DNA from: Neonectria sp. B-13
Taxonomy: Eukaryota > Ascomycota > Sordariomycetes > Hypocreales > Nectriaceae
Direction: 5' to 3'
Assembly (NCBI GenBank): GCA_002682825.1
Contig: NOKP01000001.1
Location: forward strand, 1,452,464-1,516,463
DNA: 64,000 bases
Shown: in pieces, positions 1 through 11,222 of the stretch
How positions within the stretch are numbered: position 1 is the stretch's first letter
How the letters are laid out: every line of letters begins with the position of its first letter
Notes under the pieces: generated by a model
What the model saw: only the letters and a program-made list of their open reading frames with translations
What the model was told of the DNA's origin: nothing
Database searches by the model: none
Position numbers and translations under genes: made by a program

Positions 1-40
1 ATTGGGTTTCTGTAAGTGGGCAAGTTATGATGAGTCGTAC

Positions 41-1076
41 GTGTGGCCACCGGAACGGGTGGTGTGTCGGTCAGTCTGTTCACGGGGGTGACGGGAGCCA
101 CGGCCTGGATGGGGATTGTCAGTGCTGTTCTTGAGACTTGGTGCCAATTATCGGCATCCATCCGGGAGAAGTTCAATTGTACTCACCACCACGGACACGG
201 GCACCGAAGCCACCACGGCGGTCGCCGCGGGCGGGCTCCTCAGTGGAGCGGCCGGCGTTGCGCTCACTGCCAGCAGCACGGTCTCGGAAGGCTATAAGAG
301 AAACATGTTAGCCGTTGAGGATTCACGGCTGTCCCATCGGAATAAGAACTCACCACCCTCGCTGCCGCTGGGACCACGGCGGCTGGATCCACCAGCACCA
401 CCGGCGGCCCTTACGGGAGCCTGGGGCTCGACATTACGCTTGGTAGTTCGAGTAGTCGGCTTGTCAACGGTCTTAACGGGGACAACGGGCTTCTCCTCGC
501 CATCGGAGTCGTTACCTGTACATTGGTGGGTTTGTCAGCAGGAGCAATTGGTCATTGGGCAGTATCGAAGAGTTGAGAGTCGGCGAGGTGGGGTGCATAG
601 CTCGCCGGAAGGGAGGGGACCGAGGGAGGAGGGGTTGTGGAATAATCGTACCCAGAAGGTAGTCAAACGGGTTCTATTGGAAATGAGTTAGCTTTGCGTC
701 GAGAACATGAAGAAGATTGCTTTGCAGGGTTCTCGGCGTATGTCTTTGGTGAAGGTGAGGGTGAGGTGTGAAGTGTGAAGCAAGGGCCGGAATCGCAACA
801 AGGGCAACCACCCACCACACTGTGTGTGAGGGTTGAAGGCCAAGGGCGATTACGGGAGAATACATTAAGACGTGTAGTCTTTCGCTGGGGATCTCGACAG
901 ATGCTGGTGATGCTGGTGACGATGCCGGCGATGACAGTGACGAGGCAGAGGCCAAAGAAACCCTGTGAGGGCAAATCGACGGGAAACGGGAGGGAGGGAT
1001 TGCAACGCCGCCGGGCGGAATCATCACAACCAACACACTCAACTCGCAAATCACGTACCTTGGTAGCGACCGACAT
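41..1076 (-). CDS. STM1: STM1-like ribosome-associated protein, 3' end outside window
   Basis: Model built by splicing, complement(<41..104, 187..291, 354..515, 652..673, 1059..1076). Exon 1 encodes only MSVATK; a 22-nt microexon encodes NPFDYLLG; exon 3 begins NDSDGEEKPVVPV; exon 4 has AFRDRAAGSERNAGR and an RGG-type stretch (RGDRRGGFGARVRGG); exon 5 has REQTDRHTTRSGG. All junctions keep frame and have GT-AG ends. This is the layout of the Stm1/HABP4-PAI-RBP1 family: the N-terminal MSVA.KN.FxLLGND box, a basic linker, an RGG box, then the HxRSG core. The family binds the 80S mRNA channel and protects idle ribosomes under nutrient stress. About 123 residues are visible. The donor after GGCCACAC (position 40) seems real, but a CTTACAG acceptor at about 10-16 would give only a 31-nt intron, so the next exon probably lies off the window. 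Family call is firm; 3' part unseen. Confidence 0.85.
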
Positions 1077-1278
1077 CTTGTCGCCTGGGCTTATCGCCTA
1101 CCGTCCGAGGGCGTAGAAACTTGAAGGGCGACGCTGAGTCCGGGAAACTTGTGGCGGAGAGTTGAGGGTTACGGTCGCATGACCTGGCGGGAGCTTGCCT
1201 TTGTGTGGTGTTTTTTTCGGAGGTGATGAAGAGAAACCAGTTCCGGGGCTTGGGCTTCTGAGTCTCGCCTTTCTTCTG

Positions 1279-1329
1279 ACACACACACAGAACTCACCAC
1301 TCACGCACGCACACACAACGCACACAGTG
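1279..1329. repeat. Imperfect (CA)n microsatellite
   Basis: ACACACACAC runs broken by CTCACCACTCACG spacers, upstream of STM1. Confidence 0.75.
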
Positions 1330-1617
1330 TATTCCCACCTGCGAATTTGGGGCGGGGGGCCAGGGCACAACGCAGCACAACGCAGCTGTGGGAAACTCTG
1401 GCCCACGCTAAAACGCCGGTGCTTCCTTCCCAATCCAGTCCCGGATTGGGCGCCTCGCTTAATTCGGGCAATTATTTTTTGTGGTTGACTTGGAGCTGTT
1501 GTTAGGGCTGTTGCTGCGCTCCAAGCTGCAGTGGGCTGGCGTGGTACTTGCCAGTAGTACCGGTCCGGAGAGCAGCCAGGTTGGGCAGCTAGTAAGTATT
1601 ATGCTGTGGCCATAGTA

Positions 1618-1716
1618 GTACTTACTACCTAAGGCAATACCTAAGGCAATACTACCTAAGGCAATAAGTACCTAAGGCAATACCTAAGGCTATACCTAAG
1701 ACCTAAGGTAAATACA
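1618..1716. repeat. CCTAAGG minisatellite
   Basis: Seven or so copies of a unit close to TACCTAAGGCAA occur in tandem with variable spacing; the last copies decay to ACCTAAGGTAA. The array lies about 540 bp upstream of the STM1 start codon. CCTNAGG is palindromic, so each unit is itself a small inverted repeat. Confidence 0.8.
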
Positions 1717-2867
1717 CATTCGAGTGCCAACCCAATTGAGGTCATCCCAATTGCAATGACGCAGTTTGTTTCCTCGCTCTACAAGCAGCAATCGATGACT
1801 CTTAGGAGCGATCAAGCTCCGTGAAGCTTTGCTATACACCTCAGATAGTCCTACACACATGACTGTACTTCTCTGTGCTTCTCTCGCCCTCTCAGGCCAA
1901 GACGAAGCAAGGGAGGAGGTCTTCGTGAGGCACAGTGAATCACCGCAAAGTATACACTGTACTCACTAAGACCTACCCCGCGCCCGAAAGAAAAAAATCA
2001 TGGGCTCAGTCCACTCTTTTTTAGCGCTTTTCTAGGGCTCTGGTCGCCCACATCGTCACATGGCCATCGCCACCGAGTCAGGTCACGTCACCAGCGCAAG
2101 CACAAACCCAAAGCTATAAACGCTAACGATCACAGACAGCTTCAAGCCCTGGTAAATTGCATACGTCTGTCAGACTGCAGATTCTCCCGTGGCTCCTTGT
2201 TCACGGAGGTAACCTTAGGCGAAGCACTTTGCTCTGCCCCGTGTTGAGCAATTGCCAGATACCGTAGATCATGGTCAAAGCGCCCCTGCTCGTCATAACC
2301 TGTAACTCTCAGAAGTAGTCCGGGGAGCAGTGCACTGTGTGAGATCATTGAGACAAGGGCTAACTGCACCACCAAACTGCATGATGATCACGCTTCTTCC
2401 AATGGCTTCGTTTCCCTTGCATAAAAACCTCGTGATCGTGCAATACCAGACAAGATTTGTTTCAATTGCCGACGCTTAACCGATCCTCCGAAGAATTAGC
2501 TTCAGCCAAGCCCAAAGCCCTGCTTCTTCACAAGCTTCCCCTTCTCGGCTCCGGGCGGTTCGTCGGTAATCACGTCGTGGTCGTGAATCAGGCTCGGCTC
2601 GTGTTGGCAGGAGGATAGCCTAAGCTAAAGCTTCAATTGGTCCGAAACTGGGTCTTGAATCAATTCAAGTACGCTTGCTGTCTATCTCAATCATAACTAT
2701 GAGAATACAGCTGCTAAAGTTCGGATCATCTACCTCGCTAGAAACAGGAGCTAGTTGAGCTCTAGTCAGCAAGCATGCCACTCCCTTACAAGAGCTTCGT
2801 TTCAAGAGCGTAAGCCGTAGTCTATTTCTAGGGGTTTCTTATTAAAACTATTCAATTCAATGCAACC

Positions 2868-4369
2868 TCATCGTCCAGTGAAGAACCGCCTCAGCTCTGC
2901 CCCAACAACCCTCACTCTCCCCCAGTCCCTTCCTTCGCTGCTTCCGGCATCATCCTCCCCTTCCCCGCCAATGGTTCCTTCTTCCAGCTCATGTTCCAAG
3001 CTCTTCCGAGTTCTTGGTCCGCCGCTGCTGGGCTCCGTCAACGGCGGTGGCCTTCGTGACCCCGGCGTAATGACTGGCCGGTACCGCTCCAGATACTCCG
3101 ACGACTGCGGAGGTGCCGTGTGCACATTTCGGTGTGAATGCAATGTCAGCTGCGAAGGCAGGGGACTAGCAGTCCGGGTGATGGACAGCGGATCGGGATG
3201 CTCGGGCGCCGTCTGATACATCGACGAGTTTGCATCCGAACGACGTCGGGAACGTGCAAGTCGAGATGATGGTCGCTTCAGGGGCTCTTCTCTGACCACC
3301 GCAAACGTAGGTCGGCGTCTCGGTTCGAGTGGCCCAACATCTCCAAAGAACTCCTGTGATGATGCTCGTGAAGATGGGGAACCCCGTCCTCGCAGCGGCG
3401 TTGGGGGCCGGACAGTCGAGGCAACTGGTGTCGGAGGTCTAGAGACCAGCGGGCGGGGAGTCGAGGGCCGAGAGGCTGACGCAACGGAGGCGGGAGACGT
3501 CGGACGAACAGTAGATATTCCAGAAGTAGGAACATTCAACGGCAGTGGCGTCTGAGGATATTCAAACGCGGCGGGTGGTTGACGTTGAGCTTCGAGGATA
3601 CCGCCCGGAGATCGTTGCATGAACAGGGGAATTGGTTTCAGCGGGCTGGGCTTGAACGACGGGCCGTTGATGGGATCAAAGATGTCGACCCAGATGGCCG
3701 ATTCCAAGGGGGTGAGGCATTCCGTCGACGTGTCGCCAGTAGTAAGAGTCTCACTGCTGTCTGCTCCGTCGCCGCCTCGAAGGGAGTCGCGAGCGCTCGA
3801 CTAGGAAGCATCATGGTCAGTTCGAGATGCCTACTAGTCACGACGCACAAACTCTCTCTTACCTTCGGCCCTCTCCTTGCATGTCCACGACCCGCGCCCT
3901 TTCCATCCTTGGCCTCCCATCTTCTCCTCGTCAGCCCTCCATCCGCCTTCTCGACCCTCCTCAGCCCCCTTTGCAAGACCGCTGCCTCCTCCTTGACTCC
4001 ATCCAACTCCAACTCCACCACGCACGCCGCACACAAGGGCGCTTCCATGACCTCCCTACCCGCTGCGTCGCCCTCCCGGTCATCGTCATGAAACAGCGCC
4101 TGCACAGGGACGCCTCGATAAACGGCCCGGCTTCCGCACAGCAGACAGCCGTAGCACGCGCGATGCCAGAAGCACCACCCGAAGCTAACGCATTCGTTCC
4201 CGCGGAAGATGAGCTCCCCGCACACCTAGCAGATGGAGAGGTCGAGGAGCGCGGCGTAGCATGGAGGGCAAGCGAGTCGGGCGGAGCGGCCGATGACGTG
4301 CGGTGGGCCGTGGGAGAGGTGGAAGCAGAATGTGCAGGTGAAGATATTGGCCGGGCTCGACATGGACAT
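2868..4369 (-). pseudogene. LIM-type zinc-binding protein with in-frame TAG
   Basis: Two exons, complement(2868..3800, 3863..4369), joined in phase 0 by a GTAAGA...CCTAG intron; 480 codons. The N-terminus carries Cys/His pairs in LIM-like order: CTFC (residues 12-15), CPPC (34-37), C47..C50, then WCFWHRACYGCLLC. The C-terminal two thirds are Pro/Ser/Arg-rich and low complexity. Codon 48, between C47 and VCGEL, reads TAG (4226-4228 in plus coordinates). Frame and zinc-ligand spacing continue perfectly on both sides, so a sense codon (TGG from memory of related fungal proteins) is expected. Translation from 4369 would give 47 residues only; no ATG follows soon after the stop. It could be a natural nonsense allele, a consensus error, or a functional gene with an unseen splice. 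Role of the family is unclear to me; LIM domains mediate protein contacts. Confidence 0.7.
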
Positions 4370-5064
4370 TGCCTCAGAGCTGGCATAAGCCTGTAGGTCT
4401 CTCAATTGGCTTCGTCATGGATGGGATATAAAGAACGATTAGGAAAGAGCTGGTAATGGAAGTGGTTAGGGAGCGATGATGCTCTGCTCGAGGCATTCAG
4501 TGGTTTGTCCATAATAGCGACCAAGTCGGCGTGCGTTGACATCTCAACCTGCTGCCAAGAGCAATACGAATGGAAAGCACATTCAACATGTTACTTTCCC
4601 AAAGAACAATCAAAGTACACGAAGAAATCCATTCACAGTGGATATTATTTTGTCTGACAGCCTGATATTTTTTTCACACAACGCCCCTTGTCCGTTCCAT
4701 ACCGTACCGTACCCCAAATCCGATCCAGTGTGAAAACACGATTAATCAATCAATCTTTCCCTATTCCATTTGGTGCAAATACAGACCATTCCAGCCAGAA
4801 AACACAATCTCAAAACTCCAACTGAGGAAAGCCATGGTTCATCATTCTCACCCACATCCACATCTTCCACGTCTTCCATTAGCAGCCTTGGAGGAAGAAC
4901 GTGCACGGTACCAGGACCAGCAACATCCTCCCATCTCCAGGGTGGAAGTAGAAGACAGTACGGAAGCGTTATGGAGAGGAGAGTATCATACAATACAATC
5001 ATTGATACAGCCAATGCCACCAGATAAAAAGCCGATGGCATATTGCTGCATGTGTGGGGTTGGT
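4370..5064. other. Intergenic between LIM gene and the next minus-strand gene
   Basis: Promoter side of the LIM gene and 3' flank of the 5065-7381 gene. Short ORFs here have low-complexity Ser/His-rich translations and no family resemblance. Nothing else seen. Confidence 0.6.
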
Positions 5065-7381
5065 TTAACCCCGGTGCTTGGGCCGCGCGAGCATGTTGAG
5101 TCGGCTCATGCTGATAATGCCGCGCTTCTTGTTCGGGCTGGCTGACCCAGGAGTCGCAGAAACCGACCGGCCAACGTGAGTCTTCTTGGCGCTGTTCATG
5201 GGAGTACTACCCATAAGTCGAGGAGCAAGAAGCGCCTCGCCCTCAGGCACGTGTTGGTTCTTTCGCTTCTTCGCCGCGCGGTCGGCATCCTCCTTCTCAG
5301 TCTCTTCCTCGTCCCAGCTAGCACGGTGCCTCTTTTTGTTGGACATGCCGTGAGGTGCTCCGAAGAGGATCTTCGTGGCAGCAGGTACCTTGTTCTCCTT
5401 GTTTGGGTGTGTGCTAGGAGAGGAGGGGGCAGGGAAGCTACCTGGCATTGCAGCGACGGGCTTGAGAGATTGTCGAACCTGGCGAATACTTGACTGTCCC
5501 TCTGAGCCACCAAATCCTGTAGCCGGTGCACCACCGAACTCAATAGTGTGGTCGCTGCGAAAGGTGAAGGCTCCGGGGACGGAAGGCGGCTTGGTTGCAC
5601 TCTGCTTGCCAGGAGGCTCTGGGAGAGGCCGGAAGCCAGAGAGATCAGGATAAACCACGTCGTCAGACTGACCCTTGGCCAGAACTCCATCGAGAGCTGG
5701 GTACTGATCCTCCTCCAAGGTCCGCAGTGGCTGGGACCTGGGCATCATCTTCTGGGGCGAGGGAGAGACTTGTTCCGTAGCAACACGGGAGACCTCCGGG
5801 GTGAAAGCAACATGCTTGGTGACCTTGCGTCGTGGTGTTGTCAACGGAACTGGAGGAAGGGCCTTCTCAATCTTGGGAGGAGCTGGAGTCTGGGAACCAG
5901 CGGGCTGCGGGATCGCCGTGTGAGGATTGCCCGAAGCCGTTCTATGTCCTCGAAGAATTGACTTCACTCTCTCGAACCGGCCAGGACTGATGACACGGGA
6001 ACGAGGAGTCTCGGGATTGGCAGGAGACGTCAGGCTCTGAAGACTTGCCGACTTCTTCAAGCCTCTACCAAAGTCGGTCTTTGAGGACGACTTGACCAGG
6101 GAGATGGTCGGCTTGCCTTGGGCAGCGGTCTGGAACAGAGAGGCCTTGGTAGGGCTCATAAGCCGGGCAAGACCGGAGAGAGGGGGAGGAGCCTTGCTCG
6201 AGCCAGCTCCACTGGACTTAGGTCGAGGTATGGAAGTGCCGTCACGGGACACGGGGCGAGCAGTCGACGTATCATCCTCCAGGTTGTGCTTGAATCGTTT
6301 CGACGGGACGCGCTGTTCAACATTGGCAAAGATTTGGGGCTTCGTTGACGGGGGAGGAGCAATCTTCTTGGGAGAAGGAGATTGCTGATAGTCCCGCAAG
6401 TTCGCACGAGACGATTTCCGCTTGAGGCTCGGCTTGATACGAGGCGTGGTTGGCGTCGCCGGTTGGAGATCCGCCTTCGAAGGAGACCGAGGGATACCAG
6501 TCTTAAACTGTGATGTCGGGGTTGTTTCCAGGTTAGCCTTGGAAGGGGAACGCTTAAGACCAGCCTTGAACTGAGATGCCGGGGTGGCATCCAAGTCGGC
6601 CTTGGATGGGGAACGCTTGAGGCTAGCCTTGAACTGAGATGTTGGGGTAGCATCCAAGTCGGCCTTGGAAGGTGATCGCTTCAAGGTTGAGACAACAGGC
6701 GTAAAGCGCCCGTTCTGGGCTCTCCAGGCGGAGGCATGGCCTTCAATTGAGTCCATCTTCTTGAACTCGGCCATGTGAGCAGCGCTGAATCGGCTAGATT
6801 TTCCCTTGGGCTTGGCAATCTTGCGATCATGCGCATCGGCGGCAGCGCTTTCAGCCTCCCGCTGGGCAACTAGATCCGCCTTGATCATCGCAGCCTGCTC
6901 TCGAAGCTCGTCCATCAGTCGCTGAGCATCGCTGCTCAGCTCGGTTTCGGCAGCCTCGCGAGCGACTCGGAAGGTGAATGGCGACGCTGGCACGCCGATC
7001 CTAGACGGGGTAGAGGGCACACCGATACGGCTGCCATCTCTGTTGTTGGGTTTGATGTCGGTGAAGCCCAGTCTCAGCGCCGACGAGGGCTGACCCATGG
7101 TTTGATGAGCCTTGCTGGGGTGCATCTCATCGTGAGGAGGCTTGACCGCCGAAGAGGTCGGGGTCGAAGGGGCAAGTATCGGGGTCGAAGGGACGTCGAG
7201 GCGCTCCCTCTCGGGGACCTCCGCATACTCGGTAACGGAAGACAGACTCGACACGGCTGCCTTGCCCTGAATAACTTAGTTAGATCACTTCCTTGGTGTT
7301 TATGAATATCGCATCACTGCGGCTCACCTTGGTTGGACCGGTGCCGGCCAGTCGGGCTGAGCGACGGCGCGGAGTGGACAT
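5065..7381 (-). CDS. S/T-P rich basic protein with 21-residue repeats
   Basis: Two exons, complement(5065..7266, 7328..7381), 751 residues. Exon 1 encodes MSTPRRRSARLAGTGPTK, followed by GTGAGC; the acceptor TTATTCAG, preceded by a CTAAC branch site, opens exon 2 with GKAAVSSLSSV. A GTG codon at 7254 is internal, not the start. Residues about 125-165 are predicted helical and charged; HMAEFKKMDSIEGH follows. Residues about 213-285 form four or five copies of a 21-residue unit containing KRSPSKADL and TPxSQFK. The rest is basic, Pro/Ser/Thr rich with many S/T-P and SPxK sites, and ends in KKRGIISMSRLNMLARPKH. Such a composition suits a CDK-regulated chromatin- or microtubule-binding protein, but I recognise no catalytic domain and assign no function. 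Conserved-looking protein of unknown role. Confidence 0.75.
6433..6684 (-). repeat. In-frame 63-bp tandem repeat, four copies
   Basis: Encodes LKRSPSKADL...TPxSQFK units of 21 residues inside the preceding gene; a fifth degenerate copy (LKRKSSRANL) follows downstream. Copies differ mostly by single substitutions, so the array expanded fairly recently and is likely length-variable between strains. Confidence 0.8.
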
Positions 7382-10300
7382 TGTGAATGGTGAGCGGGAT
7401 CTCGATGATTTTTGCAACTGTTCAGCAAGCAGTCTGAGCAAAAAGAGGGTCGTAATCCTCGGAGGGATGTCTTAAGCCCGTTGGTATGATGTCAAGGACG
7501 TTGATGCGCGTGTGTAGCCGGTGGGGGTTTGTTTACTTTGGTTGTGGCCCAAGCTCCGATGAACAACAACAGGGTGGTCAGATCGTACAGTGATATATAC
7601 CGTGTTTGTTGTGTATTTTGCGCGCACGCACTGTGTATCCGATCACCTGACCTATAATTGTACCTCCACCATGATGTGATGATGAGTTCTGACTTCATCA
7701 TTCGAAGGTTCCGTCTTGTGAGTTGTTGGATGCCACGATGGTTCTGTATTGGGCTAAAAGTCACGCCAGCTTGAAACTGGAACACTGTATTGTCACGGTA
7801 TTGCCGTCTCTCTAGCAACATCAACTGCGTAACTAGTGTCGCTGGACTGACTAGTAAGTCCATGAGGCCTGAGCTATCGACAATGCTCCTCCTCTACAAG
7901 CGCCCAGGAAGAGGGGGATTGACATCCAGACAGGAAGATAAATGCGGACATATATGCATGTGATGAGGTGCTTCTAAGAAGATGGTTTACCAAAGGACAG
8001 CAGCAGAGTAAAGTCCAGAATATCAAACTACGTAACAAACAGGTGATGGTGTAGGGTAAATGCCGGAGCCTATGTGTGCAACGTTCCAGATCGAAGCGTC
8101 ATTCTAGCCCATTATCAAATGTTAATTTGCCTGCGGTGTAATGATCGAAACCCCTCAATGTTGCTCCAGACTCGTGATGTTGGATGCTTTTGTGCCCCGT
8201 GGCGACACCATAACCGCCCGACGGAGCCGCGTGCTGAGATGAGATATCCCGGGTGCGGGAGTGATCAGCATAGCCTGGCCCGGGCATCGTCATCCCTACA
8301 TGTTTTTCAGGGGGGGTCGAGAAAAGCCCGCGACCTGCGACCTGCCGGACGATCTGTAGATTCCGCACTCACGCCCTTCTGTGGACGGGCCAGGCACAGC
8401 CCGGTGAGGACAGGGAAATATGATCGAGGATGGAACAATAGAACATTCCTCGCATGTTCGACCTTCCTGTTCAGGAGCTGTTTACGGCGCCCGAGGCTTA
8501 TGGGGTTGCAATCCAAGGACAAATACCTAGTCTACCCGACACGTCGCATGGGGATGGACAGGGCTCAGGGCTCGCGTCAGACCAGGCCGCCGCTTGAATC
8601 CATCGCGGCATCGGGTGAGGTTAGGTTAGGTTCGTTGGATCTGGCAGCTTTGCCGTGCGTAAGTCCTTGGTGCTGTAAGCCTTGAGCGACGCTAGAAAAT
8701 TTCCAGAACCAGAGGGACCCGCAGCGACAAGCCGGCCATGGTGTGCAAGCCAAATCAAGGTCAGCTGAGGTGCCACTCTTTCCCACACCGTGCCCACTAT
8801 TCTCCGAACGGTTCACTTGGTCTCTGGAGCGGCTGAAATGGATGTTGACAGGCCGTGAGCAGCTAGGTGGAGGTGGCTACCCATAAGGAGGTTGGGACAT
8901 CACGGGAGAGAGCAGTCACCAGACCGACAGCGGTGCAGATAAACCGTTGCACGCTTAAATTCCAGCAAAACGTTGGGAATCGAGGATTCACATGGCGACG
9001 GCTATCGACGCTAGTGCGGAAGAGCTGTCGCGGCACTGTTGAGATTCCTTGCAGATTCGAGGCGGCTAGTCAAGTTCCCGGCGGAGACTCCTCGGAAATG
9101 TAGGTTTGGTGGGTTTTCGGTTTTCACTCCTCGGCGAGGGCATCGGCCGCCAGGCAGGAACCTCGTCGTGACAGTAACAGGGGTGGGAAGACGGTCTGAT
9201 CCCGATCCATATTGGCCGAGCAAGGGCCACCACATCTGCTGAACTGGAGCGGCATGATGACGGCCTGTTTTCTAACGCGCCATCGCCGCTGTGGCCCCCT
9301 AACCAAGTGGGCTCCGTAATGCCTCTAATGGAAGTAATTTGGGCATGTCCTCATGGTGAGTTGGTCTGGCCTGGGGTTGGGTCAAACAAAATCACTGGCA
9401 ATATGTACTAGGCTTACTAGTATTGGGAAGACGAGGATCGACCGTCTTCAGCCCCATGGTTCATGTGGCTGCGGGCCAGCCGTAGGCCTACCTCGAAGAA
9501 GTAGCGAATGAAGAATTTTCAAGACGATGGCGCTTTGCAGCAGACGGATCCCGGACAGGACACTCCGTACCATGGCACCACCGAAGGAGGCGCTGGGATC
9601 AGGACTTAAGGCGATTGATTCCCAGACCAATACGCCAAACTGCGTATTCGTAGATGGGCATTGTTCAATTGGGGTAGTTGCACGTTTCAGCTGGTAAAGC
9701 GCTCGTGAATGGTGCATCAATCGTCGGTTTGGAGGTGTCGGCTGCCCAGATAGTCCAGAAGCGGGTAGGTCAGCCATCGGCGAAGGCCGAGTGATGGTGT
9801 GCTGCTTTCACGCCCATCACCAATACCAGCAACTTGAACATGGCTCCTGTGCCACCGCAGCGTGAACATAGCAGTCTTCACACCGGGTTTCCCGTCTCGC
9901 ATTGAACTGGAATCACCAATAGTGAACGTGCACGTCAGCATACACACCACTCCGTCCTGCTCCGGACATTGCCTCAGAGTTGCAAGAAGCCTTGGGCTGC
10001 CCTCGATGCCCATTGTACTAGGGATCCCAGGGCGGGATACCGTCATCGACACGCGGCAGCAATGTGCGGCACCTGGAAGGGAGCCGATGGGTTGCTCAAC
10101 TGGGTACTGGCATGGATGACATGGACGTTGTCTTTCATTTTTTTGCGGTGTGCCGAATTAGATCCAAATAATTGAGGTCCATACTTGAGTTCTGAACTTG
10201 TTGAGATGAGGCTCGCGGTGATACGATGAGGCCTGGACGACGAATGCATGCGAAACTGTGGAACCCTGGAATACAATAGTCCACCAAGCGGGGATTCGAC

Positions 10301-10390
10301 GGGGATTCGAAACGACCTCACCTAACTGCAAAGGTGGTCCAGGTGTAATGTTGGGTTGAAGGCGTTTCCAAGCTTGTAGGGCACTCGAAA

Positions 10391-10415
10391 TGGATGAATG
10401 AATGAATGAATGCCT
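10391..10415. repeat. (GAAT)n microsatellite
   Basis: GGATGAATGAATGAATGAATG, about five copies. Confidence 0.8.
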
Positions 10416-11187
10416 GCATGAGTTAAAGACGCCTTGAACCAATCCACAAGTTGGATGGGCTTGGACCGGCCTTGGGTTGGTCGGCACAGCTGACGGAATT
10501 GCGCTATTGGGTGGGGGCAATCACGATCAGACAGAGGATGGACGTAGGACTAGTAGGGCTGCTGCGTTGAGTGATGTGCTGGTGTGGTTGCGTCCATGTG
10601 CCGTGCCAAAGAGGCATATTGACGAGGAAGAGAGAGGGATTTGCATCACTGCCCTGGTTTGATTCGCGAGGAACGATTGCACTTCACGCGGGACGTCTCC
10701 AAGAAAATTTCGAAAGCCTCAGGGGTCACGGGGACCATCTGGACCCGAGAAATGGTCGAATCGGTGAGCATAGCGATGGTCCAGGGGAGTGGACGGCCTG
10801 GACCATGGACAGTTCAGCCACGTACGTGGGCGTCTCGGCAGACAGAGCTTGGTGGAGGCATTATACTGGCAGAGGACCAAGGCGAAACATTGTGTGTATT
10901 GTATTAATCGGAGGCATAATGGCATCAAGACAACGCTACGAAATAGAGCCGAGGCGAGGATCACGGCTGTCACAATGAGATGCATCGGAGAGTCGTGTTT
11001 AGAGACGCAGCGGGGTGAACCATGAATGGGTGTTCATGAAACGGAGCGTCGGAGAAGCTGCAAGATCGGAGGGTTCGGAGACGGGTCAAGTTGCCCAAAG
11101 TGCCTCATCTGAGGGCCTTCGGCGCTAGTAGAGCCACAAGCGCACTGTGGATGGCCAGGCTGGGTTTGACCGCTCCACCTGACACCC

Positions 11188-11222
11188 TGCCTGTGCCTGC
11201 CTGTGCCTGCCTGTGCCTGTGT
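11188..11222. repeat. Short minisatellite, 10-bp unit
   Basis: Three tandem copies of TGCCTGTGCC in a region with no supported gene. Confidence 0.85.

Larger units (their letters stand above)
1077..2867. other. Intergenic: STM1 upstream region and spacer to the LIM gene
   Basis: No ORF here looks coding. It holds the promoter and leader of STM1 (transcribed leftward), an imperfect CA microsatellite at 1279-1329, a CCTAAGG minisatellite at 1618-1716, and a moderately AT-rich stretch with no recognisable feature. The LIM gene ends at the right border, so its 3' UTR also lies here. Confidence 0.7.

Noticed and set aside
1618..1716. Possible CRISPR-like repeat array
   Set aside because: Units are about 12 bp, without unique spacers, in a eukaryotic promoter; an ordinary minisatellite.
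8612..8630. GGTTAG-like pair resembling telomeric repeat
   Set aside because: Only two copies, internal, flanked by unique sequence; chance.
10260..10320. Possible tRNA T-arm (TTCGAATCCCC on minus strand)
   Set aside because: No anticodon arm or acceptor-stem pairing could be placed around it; no tRNA gene was recognised anywhere in the window.
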